Assembly (NCBI RefSeq): GCF_007655135.1
Contig: NC_045131.1
Coordinates: forward strand, 11,764,001 to 11,828,000
Source of the DNA: Punica granatum
Lineage: Eukaryota > Streptophyta > Magnoliopsida > Myrtales > Lythraceae
Direction of reading: 5' to 3'
Length of the DNA stretch: 64,000 nucleotides
The position numbers and the translations under genes were made by a program. Below the pieces are notes generated by a model. It ran no database searches, was not told the origin of the DNA, and worked only from the letters and a program-made list of their open reading frames with translations. How positions within the stretch are numbered: the first letter of the stretch is position 1; every line of letters begins with the position of its first letter. Of this stretch, positions 37,338-48,439 are shown in pieces.

Positions 37338-40300
37338 TTAAACATGGAATGGCTTCCTCGGTGTGGGAGCTCGATTCTCCATAGATTGTAGTCTCTGTTT
37401 GAGATGAAAAACCTCAACCTGCACGAAGTATCACAAGGAAGAGTAAAGAGACTCGCACACAACCAGAAATCGCTATAAGGTCTCAAAAATGAGGAACAAA
37501 ACAGATGGCCTATCATATGAGTCATGTCTCGACTCTGTGGATTGTCAAGACAAATGTTAATGCTGTAGAAGAATCAATCACCACCCACTTGGCCAGTGCG
37601 AGTCACATTTCAACTTCGCTTACCAAATTTACAATCATAAATCATTTTCCCGAAATTATCACTGATTTTTTCTGCTGATGGAATATAATTTCCAGTGACG
37701 CGAATTATTTTCCAAGCATCAACGGAGAGTTACTTCTCCACAAAATCAATTATGCCAGACAAGCAGGAGCCTACACCTACTTATGCAATTCACAGAAAAC
37801 AGAAGGGACCTACTCAGGGGCCAAGCTTCCGGATGATATAAAATTCAGGCGCTGTGCAGTCCATGTGTCTAGTGCAACCCCCAAAATGGAAAAATGTAAA
37901 GAGACTTCGTGAAATATTGGTTTTATTCATATCTTTTTTTTTTTCTTTTTTAATTGAAAACAAACTTTTTGGTGGCTCGGGGCCGTCCAATTGGCTGGCC
38001 AAGCTTGCGAAACAATCCAGGCCTGATATCAGGCCAGAGGGCCCTGACAAAATAGGCTTGAACTCGTTCCGCCGGCCAATGATCAAGTCTGAGTAGGAAC
38101 CATCATTTGAAACCATACCTGGAGCTGGAACGTTCTGGCCCTTTCTCCATTTAGGACTCCTCTAGTTGAAAGCAGCTCCTGCAATTTAAACATTACTCCA
38201 TCAACACTTTTAGTAGAAACTCTATCGAATGTCTTGAGATTTGATTGGATTCAAACCTTCTGAGTATCATCCAAAACTGCCTTGAGAAAAGCAACATCGT
38301 GCTCAAGCCTGACATTGTCCGAGTGGACGATATTGGACAGGCTGTTGGCCTCTTCCTGTGCAAGCTCAAGACCTGCGAGCCTCTCCTTAAGCAGCTCCAT
38401 CTCCTTCATTGTCTCGCTCAGCTTCTTCTCCATCTCCTGCCTGCTCTTGTGAGCGGAGGATAAGCTCTTCTCAGCAGCCTCTTGACTAGCAAGTGCTGCC
38501 GCTAGCTGCCCTTCTTGGACACCATTCTTCTTAATAAGGGCTGCGATTTTATTCTCATAGAACTGGCATGTGCTTGAAGAAGAAGCAGATGGTGGTGGTC
38601 CTAGCTTCGAATTGTTTTGAGGGAGTGGCACATCATCATCAACTGGAAAGCCATCAGTCCCATTCTTGTGGGGACTGAAGTTCTCAGATTCATACGCCAA
38701 GGATGTCTCTTCCCCAAGAGCTTTGTCTCCAAAACCGTTAAAATGTGTCGCAGCATCAGAATGGTTTCTCCTGTGTCCTGGTACCTGCCATAAAGGAAGA
38801 AGTTCCTTAGAATAACTCGAGAATGTCACACTTATAATTATTCTAGAAGAAAGACCATCAAGTACTAGCTATTGATGCTCAAGAAGAAAACCTTCCAAGC
38901 TCACCGACTGTTGTTATTTTAGTCCATGGATCCAAATGCTTTGAATTCTTTTTTTCATACCATCCAGATAATACGTTTTACAAATCGGGCTATCTTCATA
39001 GAATATCTCTTTATAGTCCCATTCAGGCGTGATTCACATAAAGAAAACTTCCATCGATACCAGCTTTCTAGGTAAACCAGCTACTTTTGTCTCGCATTCA
39101 TTTGCATTTTGATCACTTCATATAATTACGGCTATATACATATAAAGAGGAACTCAGACCACTAACCTGTGACAATGAACTTTCCTCTTCAAGACACTTT
39201 GCTATCTTAAGAGTCCTACTATAATCTTCCTCATTACTGAACTGCTTGCGAAGAGAGACATTACCAGAAGGAGGATTAGAATCAGTCAGGGTAGATTCTG
39301 ACAAAGATTTCCGACCTGAACCATGCTGCTCAATAACAGAAGCTAGATTTTGTCTTGCAACAGAATCAACTAAGCGCCGAGAAGAGCCGCCACTAAGTTG
39401 ATTAGCCAATCTTGAAGATAAACGTTTTCCAAACAGAGATCCTGGGGCTTTACTATCATTGGGTCTTCGGCCCATTGATGATTCATTTTTATCCACAATC
39501 AGTACTTCGACCTGAGAAAAGAGAGTACTTAATTAAAAGATGTCTTCTTCCAAGAGGGTATCACACATAATAGGGTATTTTCTGCAGAGAATTTTTCATC
39601 GAAGACAAGAAAAAATTTTGCTGACCTGATTTGATGGCTCTTTCTTAAATCCCCCAAATGCAACAAGAAAATCCTTTTCCTTGTGATTTACAAGGACAAG
39701 GCTGAACCCCTGGAAGAGACAAAAGAAAGAGTCCTAAATATGCAACCAGGGAAGACTCACATGTTCTATTTGTCTAGATGAAATTATTATTTATTAAATT
39801 GCCCTAGGAAAGATAAATCATAATGTAGCTCCCAAAAGAAACCATGTAAATTAGGTAGATCACCTTGTTGAAGGCAACAGAAGAAGTAGGCGAGGAAACA
39901 GCTATAGACCACTCAACTTTCAAAACATCGAAAATCAAAGTCTCTGCATGTCCTGGAAAAACGTCACAACGGATGTCAGTGCACTGCAGACGTAGAGGTT
40001 GATATTTTACAAATGCACAGCCACTAAAAGTAGAATGTCTAGTAATAGCCACCTCCAGGGGCAATGAAGAGTAAAATTCTATTTTAGACTAGTCATTCTA
40101 AGATGCACTATTCTACATGGCAATAGGTATACACCAACATCTAGTTAGTACTTTAATCAGGGAGCCTACTGTAAGAATTGCTTAATATTGCTCATTGTTA
40201 CAAATATTTTTTCCTCAAACAAATATAATATATATAGAAGAGATAAAAGGGAAACTTAAAATGCTACCAGCCTCAGCAATTACAAGTCAAACTTGAGCAT

Positions 40301-42688
40301 TCTGTGTGGCCATTTAAATTGCATCTAAGATATGGAAAAATATGCTAGCTCATGAAGGCATACGTTTTTTCCTGCTCCCACCCCCAGCAATATACCATTT
40401 TGTTCCACAGAGAACTCCACAGGAACCAGACCTTGGCGATGGATGATACCCACGTATCTTGATTCTTGACCATATCATCTAAAGAGGAAACATGCTCCAA
40501 TTTCAAAAATTTTGATAAGTATGAATAAAATGAAAAGCTCATTTTCAAGAAGCACTGCTGTAACAGACTTGTACTGATTATATACCGTTTCAAAGTCTAA
40601 TGAGTACAAGTCATTCAGTGTTCTCGATTTTGACGCTCCTCCAAATATGAAAAGAGTTTTGTCATCAAAAAGGGTGGCAACATGATTGGATCTCGGAGAT
40701 GGCCCTGTACCTCTGTTAATAAACATCACAGTGGTCACAAGAAGCACGTGTCATTACTAATTTTGGTTTTAAAAACAAACATACTCACGTGCAGTGAAGA
40801 GGAAGCCACGTCAAGGATTTTAGGTCAAACATATGTAGATCATTCAGTTTTCTCCTTTTAGCATCTTCGCCACCAAAGAGGATAAGAACAGTGTTTGCCC
40901 TAACCACAGAGTGACCACTACGAGCAACCTGCAGTACAGTCAGCACCAATAAGACTGTACATATGTTTCAGGGAATTCATTCAGTGGCTTCAGTAAGCAA
41001 CACAAAAACATTTTCATGCATGGTGGCTCAAATACACCAATATGCCTTCTGAATGACTAGCCAAGCCATTCTCCGTGCAGTGTTTACTGCATCAAGGGCT
41101 ATCAGTAGATTATGAAAAGTGTAAGATGGAAGAAGATCTAAATAATCCAAGAATCCTTTCTACAAAGTCACTCGTTTCATGTCGTTTGGACTTAGATCGA
41201 AGCTTTCTCCACAATGACAACCAATAGTTTCACAAGACAATTTGATGAAGCAACAACTTTAAATAAACCCTGCAATATTATCCAGGGTAGGGAATCATGG
41301 TTCAGGAACACGACCCACTACGCCCTTAGGGACCTCTAAATTACAAAGAAAAAATTCATCTTTTCAACTATAAAAAAAGAAGGCAAGATGATCAGTTCAC
41401 ATGCATTGCGTATTCAGTGAAGAGTCATACCGGTATGTCTCCTTTTGCTTCCATCAGAGACCAGCACTCAGTTTCAGTGTCTAACGCCCACACTACAAGT
41501 GTTGATCGTATAATAATATATCATTAGTTCAACTACATGGAAAGATATGTCATCGAAGTACTAGCAGGTATAACTTACCAGCAACCCTGTCACTCCCTGG
41601 TTCAGTTTTTCCTCCAATCAGGAGCACCTTTTTCCCCCAAGAAACCTAGTCCAGAAAAGAACTTTAGATTTTCAGTAGTGCTGCCATTTCTGGAGCTTCC
41701 ATTCACAGCATGGCAGGCTACTCTTGAAATACAGTATAATCTGTGCAATGTATTTATTAGCCCCCTCATACCAGAGAATGACCCCTGCATGCGGGAATCT
41801 TCAATGGAAGACTACTTGGCGATAAGTAAAGTTTGGATGAAGCCGCAGTCCAAGTAAATTGGTTAAACTTAAGCACCTGAACAGGAAGACAGACGATTAG
41901 GTACACAATTCAACAATAATTTGGGGTCCTTGTGTTTGCTTGACATCCGAACTCATCAAATCTAGAAAAGTTACACGAATGATAAATATACCGTTCGTAT
42001 CTATACCTGAACATCATCTAGCAAGCCATTTCCAGATTCACCACCCACGACTATCATTTTGTTTCCAACAACAGTTGCTGCATGCTACTCAGGAAGAGAA
42101 ATGACGTTACCTCAAATGCCCAAAAGAGAATTTTCAAACGAGCTAAAAAGCACTCGACAGTTAAAGATATTTCACATTGAAGCGAGGAGCAGGCTTATCC
42201 CCGGAAATCGACAACACCATCCAATTCTCCGAACTTCCTGACGTGCATCCATTAATCTCAGGCCCCGGAGGGCTCTGGCAGTCAGGTTCATTGGGATGAT
42301 CAGTCCCATGTTGAGCACCTTCGTTCTGTAAAACCAGTAAAACACGAATCAAACACCCAGCACACGTTGCCACAAGATAACACAGAACATCAAGCGAGGA
42401 ATTTTCACTACATTCTGATTGCTACTTCGCTTCAGGGGCCTCATGGGACTGCGACCACCCGGTGCAGATTCCGCGAGCTGCACCTTCTTGACCCTGCAAT
42501 GGCAAAAGACAACACCCCTTAAAAAATTGCATAGACAATGAACCAAAACACTGATTTTGCACGCCACCATACTTCCCCATTACTCAGAACTTCACAGAAA
42601 ATCAGTTCAACGGGCGAAGTTGCGACGGATTCTGTTTCGCGGAGTCTTACCGGCCGAGCTTCATACGCCGGCGGGTTATTCCGAACAT
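37338..42688 (-). CDS. Kelch-repeat protein with C-terminal coiled coil
   Basis: Sixteen exons on the minus strand: 42688-42651, 42493-42412, 42325-42176, 42084-42007, 41876-41772, 41645-41579, 41492-41431, 40928-40789, 40712-40586, 40478-40364, 39952-39864, 39709-39626, 39511-39167, 38784-38257, 38178-38119, 37418-37338; frame closed, 716 aa. It begins MFGITRRRMKLGR. Residues about 60-370 form a kelch beta-propeller, with Gly-Gly blades such as MIVVGGES, VLLIGGKT, VLILFGGED, LFIFGGAS, WYIAGGGS and FLVAFGGF. A Ser-rich stretch follows, then a charged heptad-like coiled coil from about 570 to the end (PRKPFHV). The architecture is that of Arabidopsis At5g18590 and resembles class IV acyl-CoA-binding proteins ACBP4/5 without the acyl-CoA-binding domain. 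The molecular function is not established; protein-protein scaffolding is likely. Confidence 0.93.
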
Positions 42689-42939
42689 CTTGTGCTCCTC
42701 CCAGAGCTTGACCACCGGAAAGCTTCAAGAGGTTCGCAGAGCAAGCCCAAGGTTAGAGAAACAGAGCGGCATTATCACCATAACACGAACACACACAGTA
42801 CCGAGCGGAAAATGAGCTACTGAGCTTCACTGACCTGTGAAGTGGAAGGCCGCCGGCGATCCTCCGGGCAAGCGAGGGGAAGAAGACGGAAAACGATGGC
42901 GTTCCGGGGCTAAGGTGCAGAGATGGAGGAGATGGATAT

Positions 42940-42962
42940 GGGGGGGGGGGGGGGGGGGGGGG
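42940..42962. repeat. Homopolymer of 23 G (C on the kelch-gene sense strand)
   Basis: An unbroken run of 23 G lies about 250 bases upstream of the kelch-gene start codon, probably in or near its leader. On the transcribed strand it would be poly-C. Runs this long are rare in plant DNA, are unstable, and their length is often wrong in assemblies. Confidence 0.85.
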
Positions 42963-43264
42963 TGGGCTCAGTGATCGATATGATGGAAACTGTGGTGGAC
43001 TGCACTCTGTACTCTGAGCTGAGATATTGTTTCCCTGTGCTCGATGAGCTGTGAGCCGTGAGCTCTGACGGTGACGGTGACGGTGACGGACAAGGAGGGA
43101 TGCGCGCGTTAGCACGAGACATCACTTTCTCGCTTGCTGCCGCTCTTGCTAGTTACAAAATTTAGATCTCTCTTCTTTCCCCATCTTCCAATTTCTTTTC
43201 GTTTACTTTTGTCAGTTTCAATGTCAACCAATAGGCTACGATGTTTAAATTACTTTTTTCCCGG

Positions 43265-43830
43265 TAAAATTAACCAAAAATAAAATGAAATGAAACTTAA
43301 AAAAAGAAAAAGAAAAACTCCTCTCTCTCTTCTCTCTTTCACCTCGTGCCCCCTCTCTCCTCGTGGGTCAAGACAATCAGAAATTTGTTGTTGTCCCGGC
43401 AGCTCATCAATCATTGGAAGCTTGTGGTTTATGGAAAGATGATTGGAGCCCTCTTCCCTCTTCTTCTGCCTTTTGTTTTTCCAAGTGAATTGGGGGGAAG
43501 AAGTGTCTCCGCTAGCAACCCCATCCTCAAATGAATTCGCCAGCAGGCTCAAACGTTGTTGGTGACCTTTGTCAGAGGTGGAGTCGCCAACAATGGCCTC
43601 CCTACCCCCTTAATTAAATGAACGCTTTGTTTTCTTCCTTAATTTCATTTCAAAGAGCACTTGGACGAGCTTCCGACGATTGATGAGCTGCTGGAGACAC
43701 TGACGACCCACAATCCACACCCATGAAGAGAGAGGCCACGAGGGGAGAGAGAGAGATCTAGGCAGACGAGAGAGAGGTTATTATTTTTATATTTCATTTC
43801 ATTTTTATTTTATTTCAATAAAAAATTTTA
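43265..43830. mobile_element. Long-inverted-repeat element upstream of the kelch gene
   Basis: The left arm (43265-43435) and the right arm (about 43650-43830), read on opposite strands, share in the same order 'aaaatgaaatgaaa', a CT-rich block, 'cctcgtg', 'gggt' and 'gcagctcatcaatc(a/g)t'. The spacer includes 'ggtgacctttgtcagaggtgg'. No coding region. This fits an old non-autonomous fold-back or MULE-type element, now about 0.6 kb from the kelch-gene start. The ends are approximate because no target duplication was found. Confidence 0.6.
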
Positions 43831-46045
43831 AAAAAATCAATTTTTTATTTTAATGTTTGCGCTACTTTAGATATCGAAAAGTCATTTGCCATGTCACAAA
43901 ATGCTGATAGCCTCGATGGGTAGTTGATGCGGTATAGTTGATTGCAACAAATTACAAATTGCGAAAAGATTTTGTACCACTTGATTAATTTATGCTCAAC
44001 CAATAATTTATCAATATCCAATAGAAAAAAGGAAATATGTACAAAAAAAAATTATGCTTAAATTATCAGTTAAAAATATATGATTTTATGATCAAATTAT
44101 TAGTTACAAATATATAAATGATTAGCCAAACCTGGATTGGTTTGGATGGGTTATTCCCTAATAAGGTCTCGAGTTTAAGTTTTGAAAGTGGAGAACATCC
44201 GATTGGTAGAGCTTCACTTTAAGTGGACTGATTTAGCTCTAACTTAGATCAGTTGATTTTTATATTTCAGGTGGTGCATATTGAAAAATTAGGTTATACA
44301 ATTAGGTTTCCAACATTATGATTATTAATAGACAAAGATTACAACTTACAAAGTAAATGTTGAGTTTATTCTTCAAGCTAGGAGAATGAGTCGAGTTTAT
44401 TCTTTTATTTGGGCTCTATGTATTCCATGGTTTAACCTTCTTTCAATGGAACATTACATTTTAGAAAGATGGCAGCAGTAAACAATGACAAAAGCATAGA
44501 AAATATAGCAGTGAATTCGATTTGACATAAAAAACATGTGTTGCTTTAGTGGATTTCAGCGAATTCTCTCTTGAGTTTCGATTGATTTAAGAGTTTGATC
44601 ATGACGATGGATTAAGAGTTTAATCTTGACGAAGAACAAAGTATAAAGTTCATCGACACTAAAAAGATGATTCTGAACTCATTGCACATTTTCTTTTTCC
44701 AGCATTGAGATTTTTCACATAAAATTATAGGGTAAATTTCTTGTCATTATTATATTTGTTTGATTTATGTCCTGCATATTGATAGTTTGAACACTCTATC
44801 CTAACACTAACGTCAAATCACTTTTATGCATTATATGTTTGCCGAATTTTTATCAAGAGTCGAGTGATTTCAATTTAGATGAAACTTATCGATACGCCTT
44901 TTTATCCTAAATTGCAACAACGCCCTGGTACAAGTAGTTTTTCGGAAAAAGAATATCATGCACGAAAAGGTACAATTATCATTTTAGAAAAAAATAATAA
45001 ATAGAAAAACTGCATCACTCCATGCTAACGTACGCCGGGGACGACAAGAGACAAGGACGCGGTGACATGATATGACCGTTAGTTGAGAAAGAGACAGAGA
45101 GAGACTCGAAGCGTAGCAGACGGAGAAAGGGAGAAGACAGTGTTATAAAATATAGAGAGACTGACAAGCATTTAATCCGTGCGGTTTTGGGACCCACGCG
45201 CTCAAGTCATCTCTTCTGTTACTCCCGGCGCACATGCGCCCAGACAGAGAGATTGACCGGGCCCAGCAGCCTCTGGGGCCCACTTCACTTGTTAGGATCA
45301 CCTGCACCGGCAGCAGGGAAAGTTCTCATGTTGGCCTTTTTGGGCTTTTCTCTCTCGGCCTTTTGGGTATTGGGACTTGTGGATCCGATCAGGGGGCCCA
45401 GAATCTGATCGGATCCCCCTTCCTCTCCGGTCACTTCTGTCCTACGCGCTGCTAGAGGGCGCGTGAGGACATCCCCCCACCCCCTAACTCCGACGTTGAC
45501 CCCCTTGGTTGCCTCAGCCCGTTTGGTTTCGTTGAAAGCCTGCGAACAAAGTTGCCTGCCGCGGCCTTCTGATAAAGTTTTACCAGATTTTGTGCACGAA
45601 AGATGGATCTTGCGTATGACAAAAGATCTTTCCCATATCCTACGAGAGTGCAGTTATCGTAATCAATAATGATTGATTTAAGTGGTTCGATTTTTTGTTT
45701 TCTTAAGTAAGATCTCGATTGGTCTTGTAAAAAATTCTTAACCGACCTTGATTGAAGCATATTATTCAGGCCTATTAAACTTTCGAATACTAGAATTTAT
45801 ATAGAAAAAAAAGGGTGCAATTATTGTATGACTATGTCCGAGCAAAAAAAAACTGTTACTGTATGTGTTAGAGGTAAACTTAAATTTATGTCATCTCCTT
45901 ACGCAACTTAAATTTTCATAACATAATATAATAAACAAAGGGGAAAAAGACAAAAACCTCCCTTGTGATTTGGGGTCGGAACAAATCGTATCATATTTTT
46001 TTGTTTGGGACAATTAGCCCCCTTGTGGTTTGTTCCATTAGACAT
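43831..46045. other. Intergenic DNA with a second SINE-like copy
   Basis: Mostly AT-rich and non-coding. A relative of the SINE-like repeat at 13262 lies at about 44125-44290 ('ggatgggttattccctaata', then 'aggtctcgagtt'). The segment 45187-45540 is GC-rich with overlapping open frames but no recognised domain. From 45945 a possible transposon edge begins (repeated 'ccttgtg(a/g)tttg'). Confidence 0.5.
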
Positions 46046-46555
46046 AAGGAGGTTACGGCATTAATCTTTTTTCCATTTTCAGTCCTCAATATTTAGCATT
46101 TTAATCATTTTGGTTCTAAACCTTTTTCTTTTATCATTCATATCCTCAACTTTTCATTTTGTTTCATTTTAATCATGTAAATAAAATCGAAAGGGAAGGA
46201 GAGGTCGAGGCCGCCAATCGACGACCCCGACCCCTCTACCAAGGTCGTCGGCGTCCTCCGTGAGTATCGATGACCTCGATGGAGGGGTTGGGGCCGCCAA
46301 TCGGCTACCCCGACCCCTCCACCGAGGTCGCCGAAGTCCTCTGTGGGTGCCGACGACCTCGGTGGAGGGGTCGGGCTCGCCGATTAGCGACCCCGACCCC
46401 TCATTCCCTTTCGATTTTCTTTATAGGACTAAAATGAAACAAAATGAAAAGTTAATGATTGGAATGATAAAAGAAAAAGATTTAGAACTAAAATGATTAA
46501 AAGACTAAAGATTGAGAATTGAAAATAAAAAAAAATTAACGTTGTAACCTCCTTT
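46046..46555. mobile_element. Fold-back (MULE-like) element with GC-rich core
   Basis: Arms of about 150 bases are inverted copies of each other: left 'aaggaggttac...cctcaatatttagcatttt' and right, on the minus strand, 'aaggaggttac...tctcaatctttagtctttt'. They meet the core through 'ttcgaaagggaa(g)gag' type sequence. The core (about 46200-46405) has three imperfect tandem or inverted copies of a unit reading 'ccgaccccgacccctc' and 'ccgaggtcg'. No protein is encoded. The element sits about 1.3 kb beyond the 3' end of the glutaredoxin gene and about 3.4 kb upstream of the kelch gene. Confidence 0.7.
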
Positions 46556-47860
46556 TCCCTAAACAAAAAGTTAAACAAATTTTCCTAGATCGTGTCATCT
46601 CGATACACAACCATAATGAGACCAAATCAGCACAATATCACCGATGCAATGTAATATAAAGAACAATTTTATGCCAAATAAATGAAAATAGACAAATCAA
46701 ATAACTAAATTATCGAGAGAACCTATACAATTAAAATATAGAGTAAATAAGTATAAATGAAAACTATAGAGTACAGACTAAGTATGAGTTAGAAATATAC
46801 AATAACTACACACCTGGTAGGGTCAGGCACTGTCCGACTTTTATTTTGGGCCCCAATCTTTCGGACTGGTTTTTCCGTGCTTAGAAAAAAAAAAAAAAGC
46901 TGCCCAAGAATAAGTTGAGGTGAGAAAAAAGCCTAGTTTTTTCGGTTCAGTCTCGCCTCAGTTTTTTTTTTTCCCTGTTTATGAGAAACTATGACGTAAT
47001 TTTTGCTAACCAATAATTGACTCAATCTAATGCTACCGTAATTTATGGAATTCATGATAATATAATTTCTCCGCTCTAAAAGTGAGGGGTTTTGTATGGA
47101 CTTCCGTAGGCTAAACAATCGGGGTCTAGCAAGCAACACACAAATATTGGACATGAATGTGCAGGCCCAACCCAAACTAAGCAGGTCAAGTCCACAATAC
47201 CTAAGGACCCGCACGATGCTGCGGATCGAAAATATTTCTTCTACTGCTTCAAACAGCTAGCAAGACTCATTGGAAGCCCTAAAGTATTTTAGGTAATGTT
47301 ATTAAGACAGTATGGAATGGAAAGGAGTACCACGCAATCAATTTAATACAGGATGATTTATTTTTGGGTATCGACCGTTTGCATTTCGAGAATCGATATT
47401 CTTTAGCCCGTACGTATTAAAGATGTAACAAGGCGAAGGCCAAGATAGGACTCAGTATGTTCGCTGGGACTTTAAAATTAGTTTAAGGAGAACGCTATCG
47501 TCATATAATTATCAGTAGATGGCAAGACTAATGAATAGGTACTCTATCGTCCTTTCGGGAGACCATGCATACACAAAATCTGCATAATACTCGTCAGTTT
47601 TAGTACCTTATATAGGAAATCATGACATTAACTTCATTAAAACCGTGCTCATGGCTACAAAAACCGTACGGCTTACACGTCTGGTAACACATTCTATGTA
47701 GCGTTCTTCGGAGAACTATGACATACGTATACCATATAATGCGCACTCATCCGAATAAACCCTAATAAGTGATCCCAAAAGTTATGTGTATGGTACATAA
47801 AAACACGCATACACTTATTACTAGATCTGTTTTTGGATGGGTCACGCATACTCAAGTCGT
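46556..47860. other. Intergenic region downstream of the glutaredoxin gene
   Basis: No gene supported; AT-rich with A- and T-runs at about 46886-46899 and 46962-46971. The right-hand 200-300 bases probably form the glutaredoxin 3' untranslated region; no clear AATAAA was chosen. Confidence 0.5.
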
Positions 47861-48169
47861 TTAAACCCATAAAGCGCCGACATTCTTGAGCAATGGGATC
47901 AGGGAGCGATTGAGGTGGAGGCTCATGACCTCGCTGACTCCGCCCACCAGTTCCCCGCCAATGAACACCGCCGGCACGGAGGGGCTGCACCCTAGCCTTG
48001 ACAGGGCCTGCTCGATCTCCCGGCCCCTGGGGATCTCATCCAGCTCGTGGACTGCAGGGTGGACCCCAAAGTCGGTGAACAGCGCCTGCACTGTGTGGCA
48101 CATGCCGCATGTGCTCCTGCTGAATATCACCACCGGCCTCTCAGACACCATTCGCGACACCCTCTCCAT
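47861..48169 (-). CDS. CC-type (ROXY-class) glutaredoxin with CGMC site
   Basis: Intronless, 102 aa, the usual length for plant-specific class III glutaredoxins. The thioredoxin-fold landmarks are in order: RPVVIFSRS, the active site STCGMC (Cys 21 and Cys 24), the [15 protein letters not shown] helix, the cis-Pro region [14 protein letters not shown], and the ending GALWV. The sequence outside the active site is close to Arabidopsis At5g18600. Class III members usually carry CC[M/L][C/S]; here the second position is Gly. Family members use glutathione, and several bind TGA bZIP factors in the nucleus through the C-terminal ALW motif, acting in nitrate responses, petal development and defence signalling. 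Cytosolic/nuclear location is inferred from the lack of a targeting sequence. The ATG at 48169 is the only sensible start. Confidence 0.94.
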   Translation of the reverse strand: MERVSRMVSERPVVIFSRSTCGMCHTVQALFTDFGVHPAVHELDEIPRGREIEQALSRLGCSPSVPAVFIGGELVGGVSEVMSLHLNRSLIPLLKNVGALWV

Positions 48170-48382
48170 GATATGCCCGACTGTGGATCGTCTTCAACTT
48201 TTCAAAGGGTTTCTCTAAAGGCTTGATCACGTCGGACACTTCACCGGAAGATTGATCTCTAGCTTGAAGCAAGCGAGAAGGGCTTGGATTGATTGTGAAA
48301 GAACAATTTAGGGCAAAATGTAGCTTGTGAAGATGAGTTGATTGGCTTTGGTGTGAGAAAACATGGCCTTTCGAATGCTCAT

Positions 48383-48389
48383 ATTTATA
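48383..48389 (-). promoter_or_regulatory. Probable TATA box of the glutaredoxin gene
   Basis: The minus strand reads TATAAAT about 215 bases upstream of the start codon at 48169, implying a leader of about 180 bases. It is the nearest good match upstream of the gene. Judged by position only. Confidence 0.45.
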
Positions 48390-48439
48390 ATGAAATTGGT
48401 TGAGAGAGGACGAATTTAACTTGTGGATTGGCATTAAAA

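Noticed and set aside
41537..41857. 106-codon plus-strand frame
   Set aside because: Antisense to kelch-gene exons 5 and 6.
42753..43125. Pro-rich frames upstream of the kelch start
   Set aside because: They arise from the poly-C run and leader; the conserved MFGITRRRMKLGR start lies downstream at 42688.
45187..45760. Frames of 68-102 codons on both strands
   Set aside because: No domain or conserved motif; a GC-rich non-coding stretch is the simpler reading.
48141..48434. 97-codon frame overlapping the glutaredoxin start
   Set aside because: Different frame, mostly leader sequence; the glutaredoxin ATG at 48169 begins the conserved protein.
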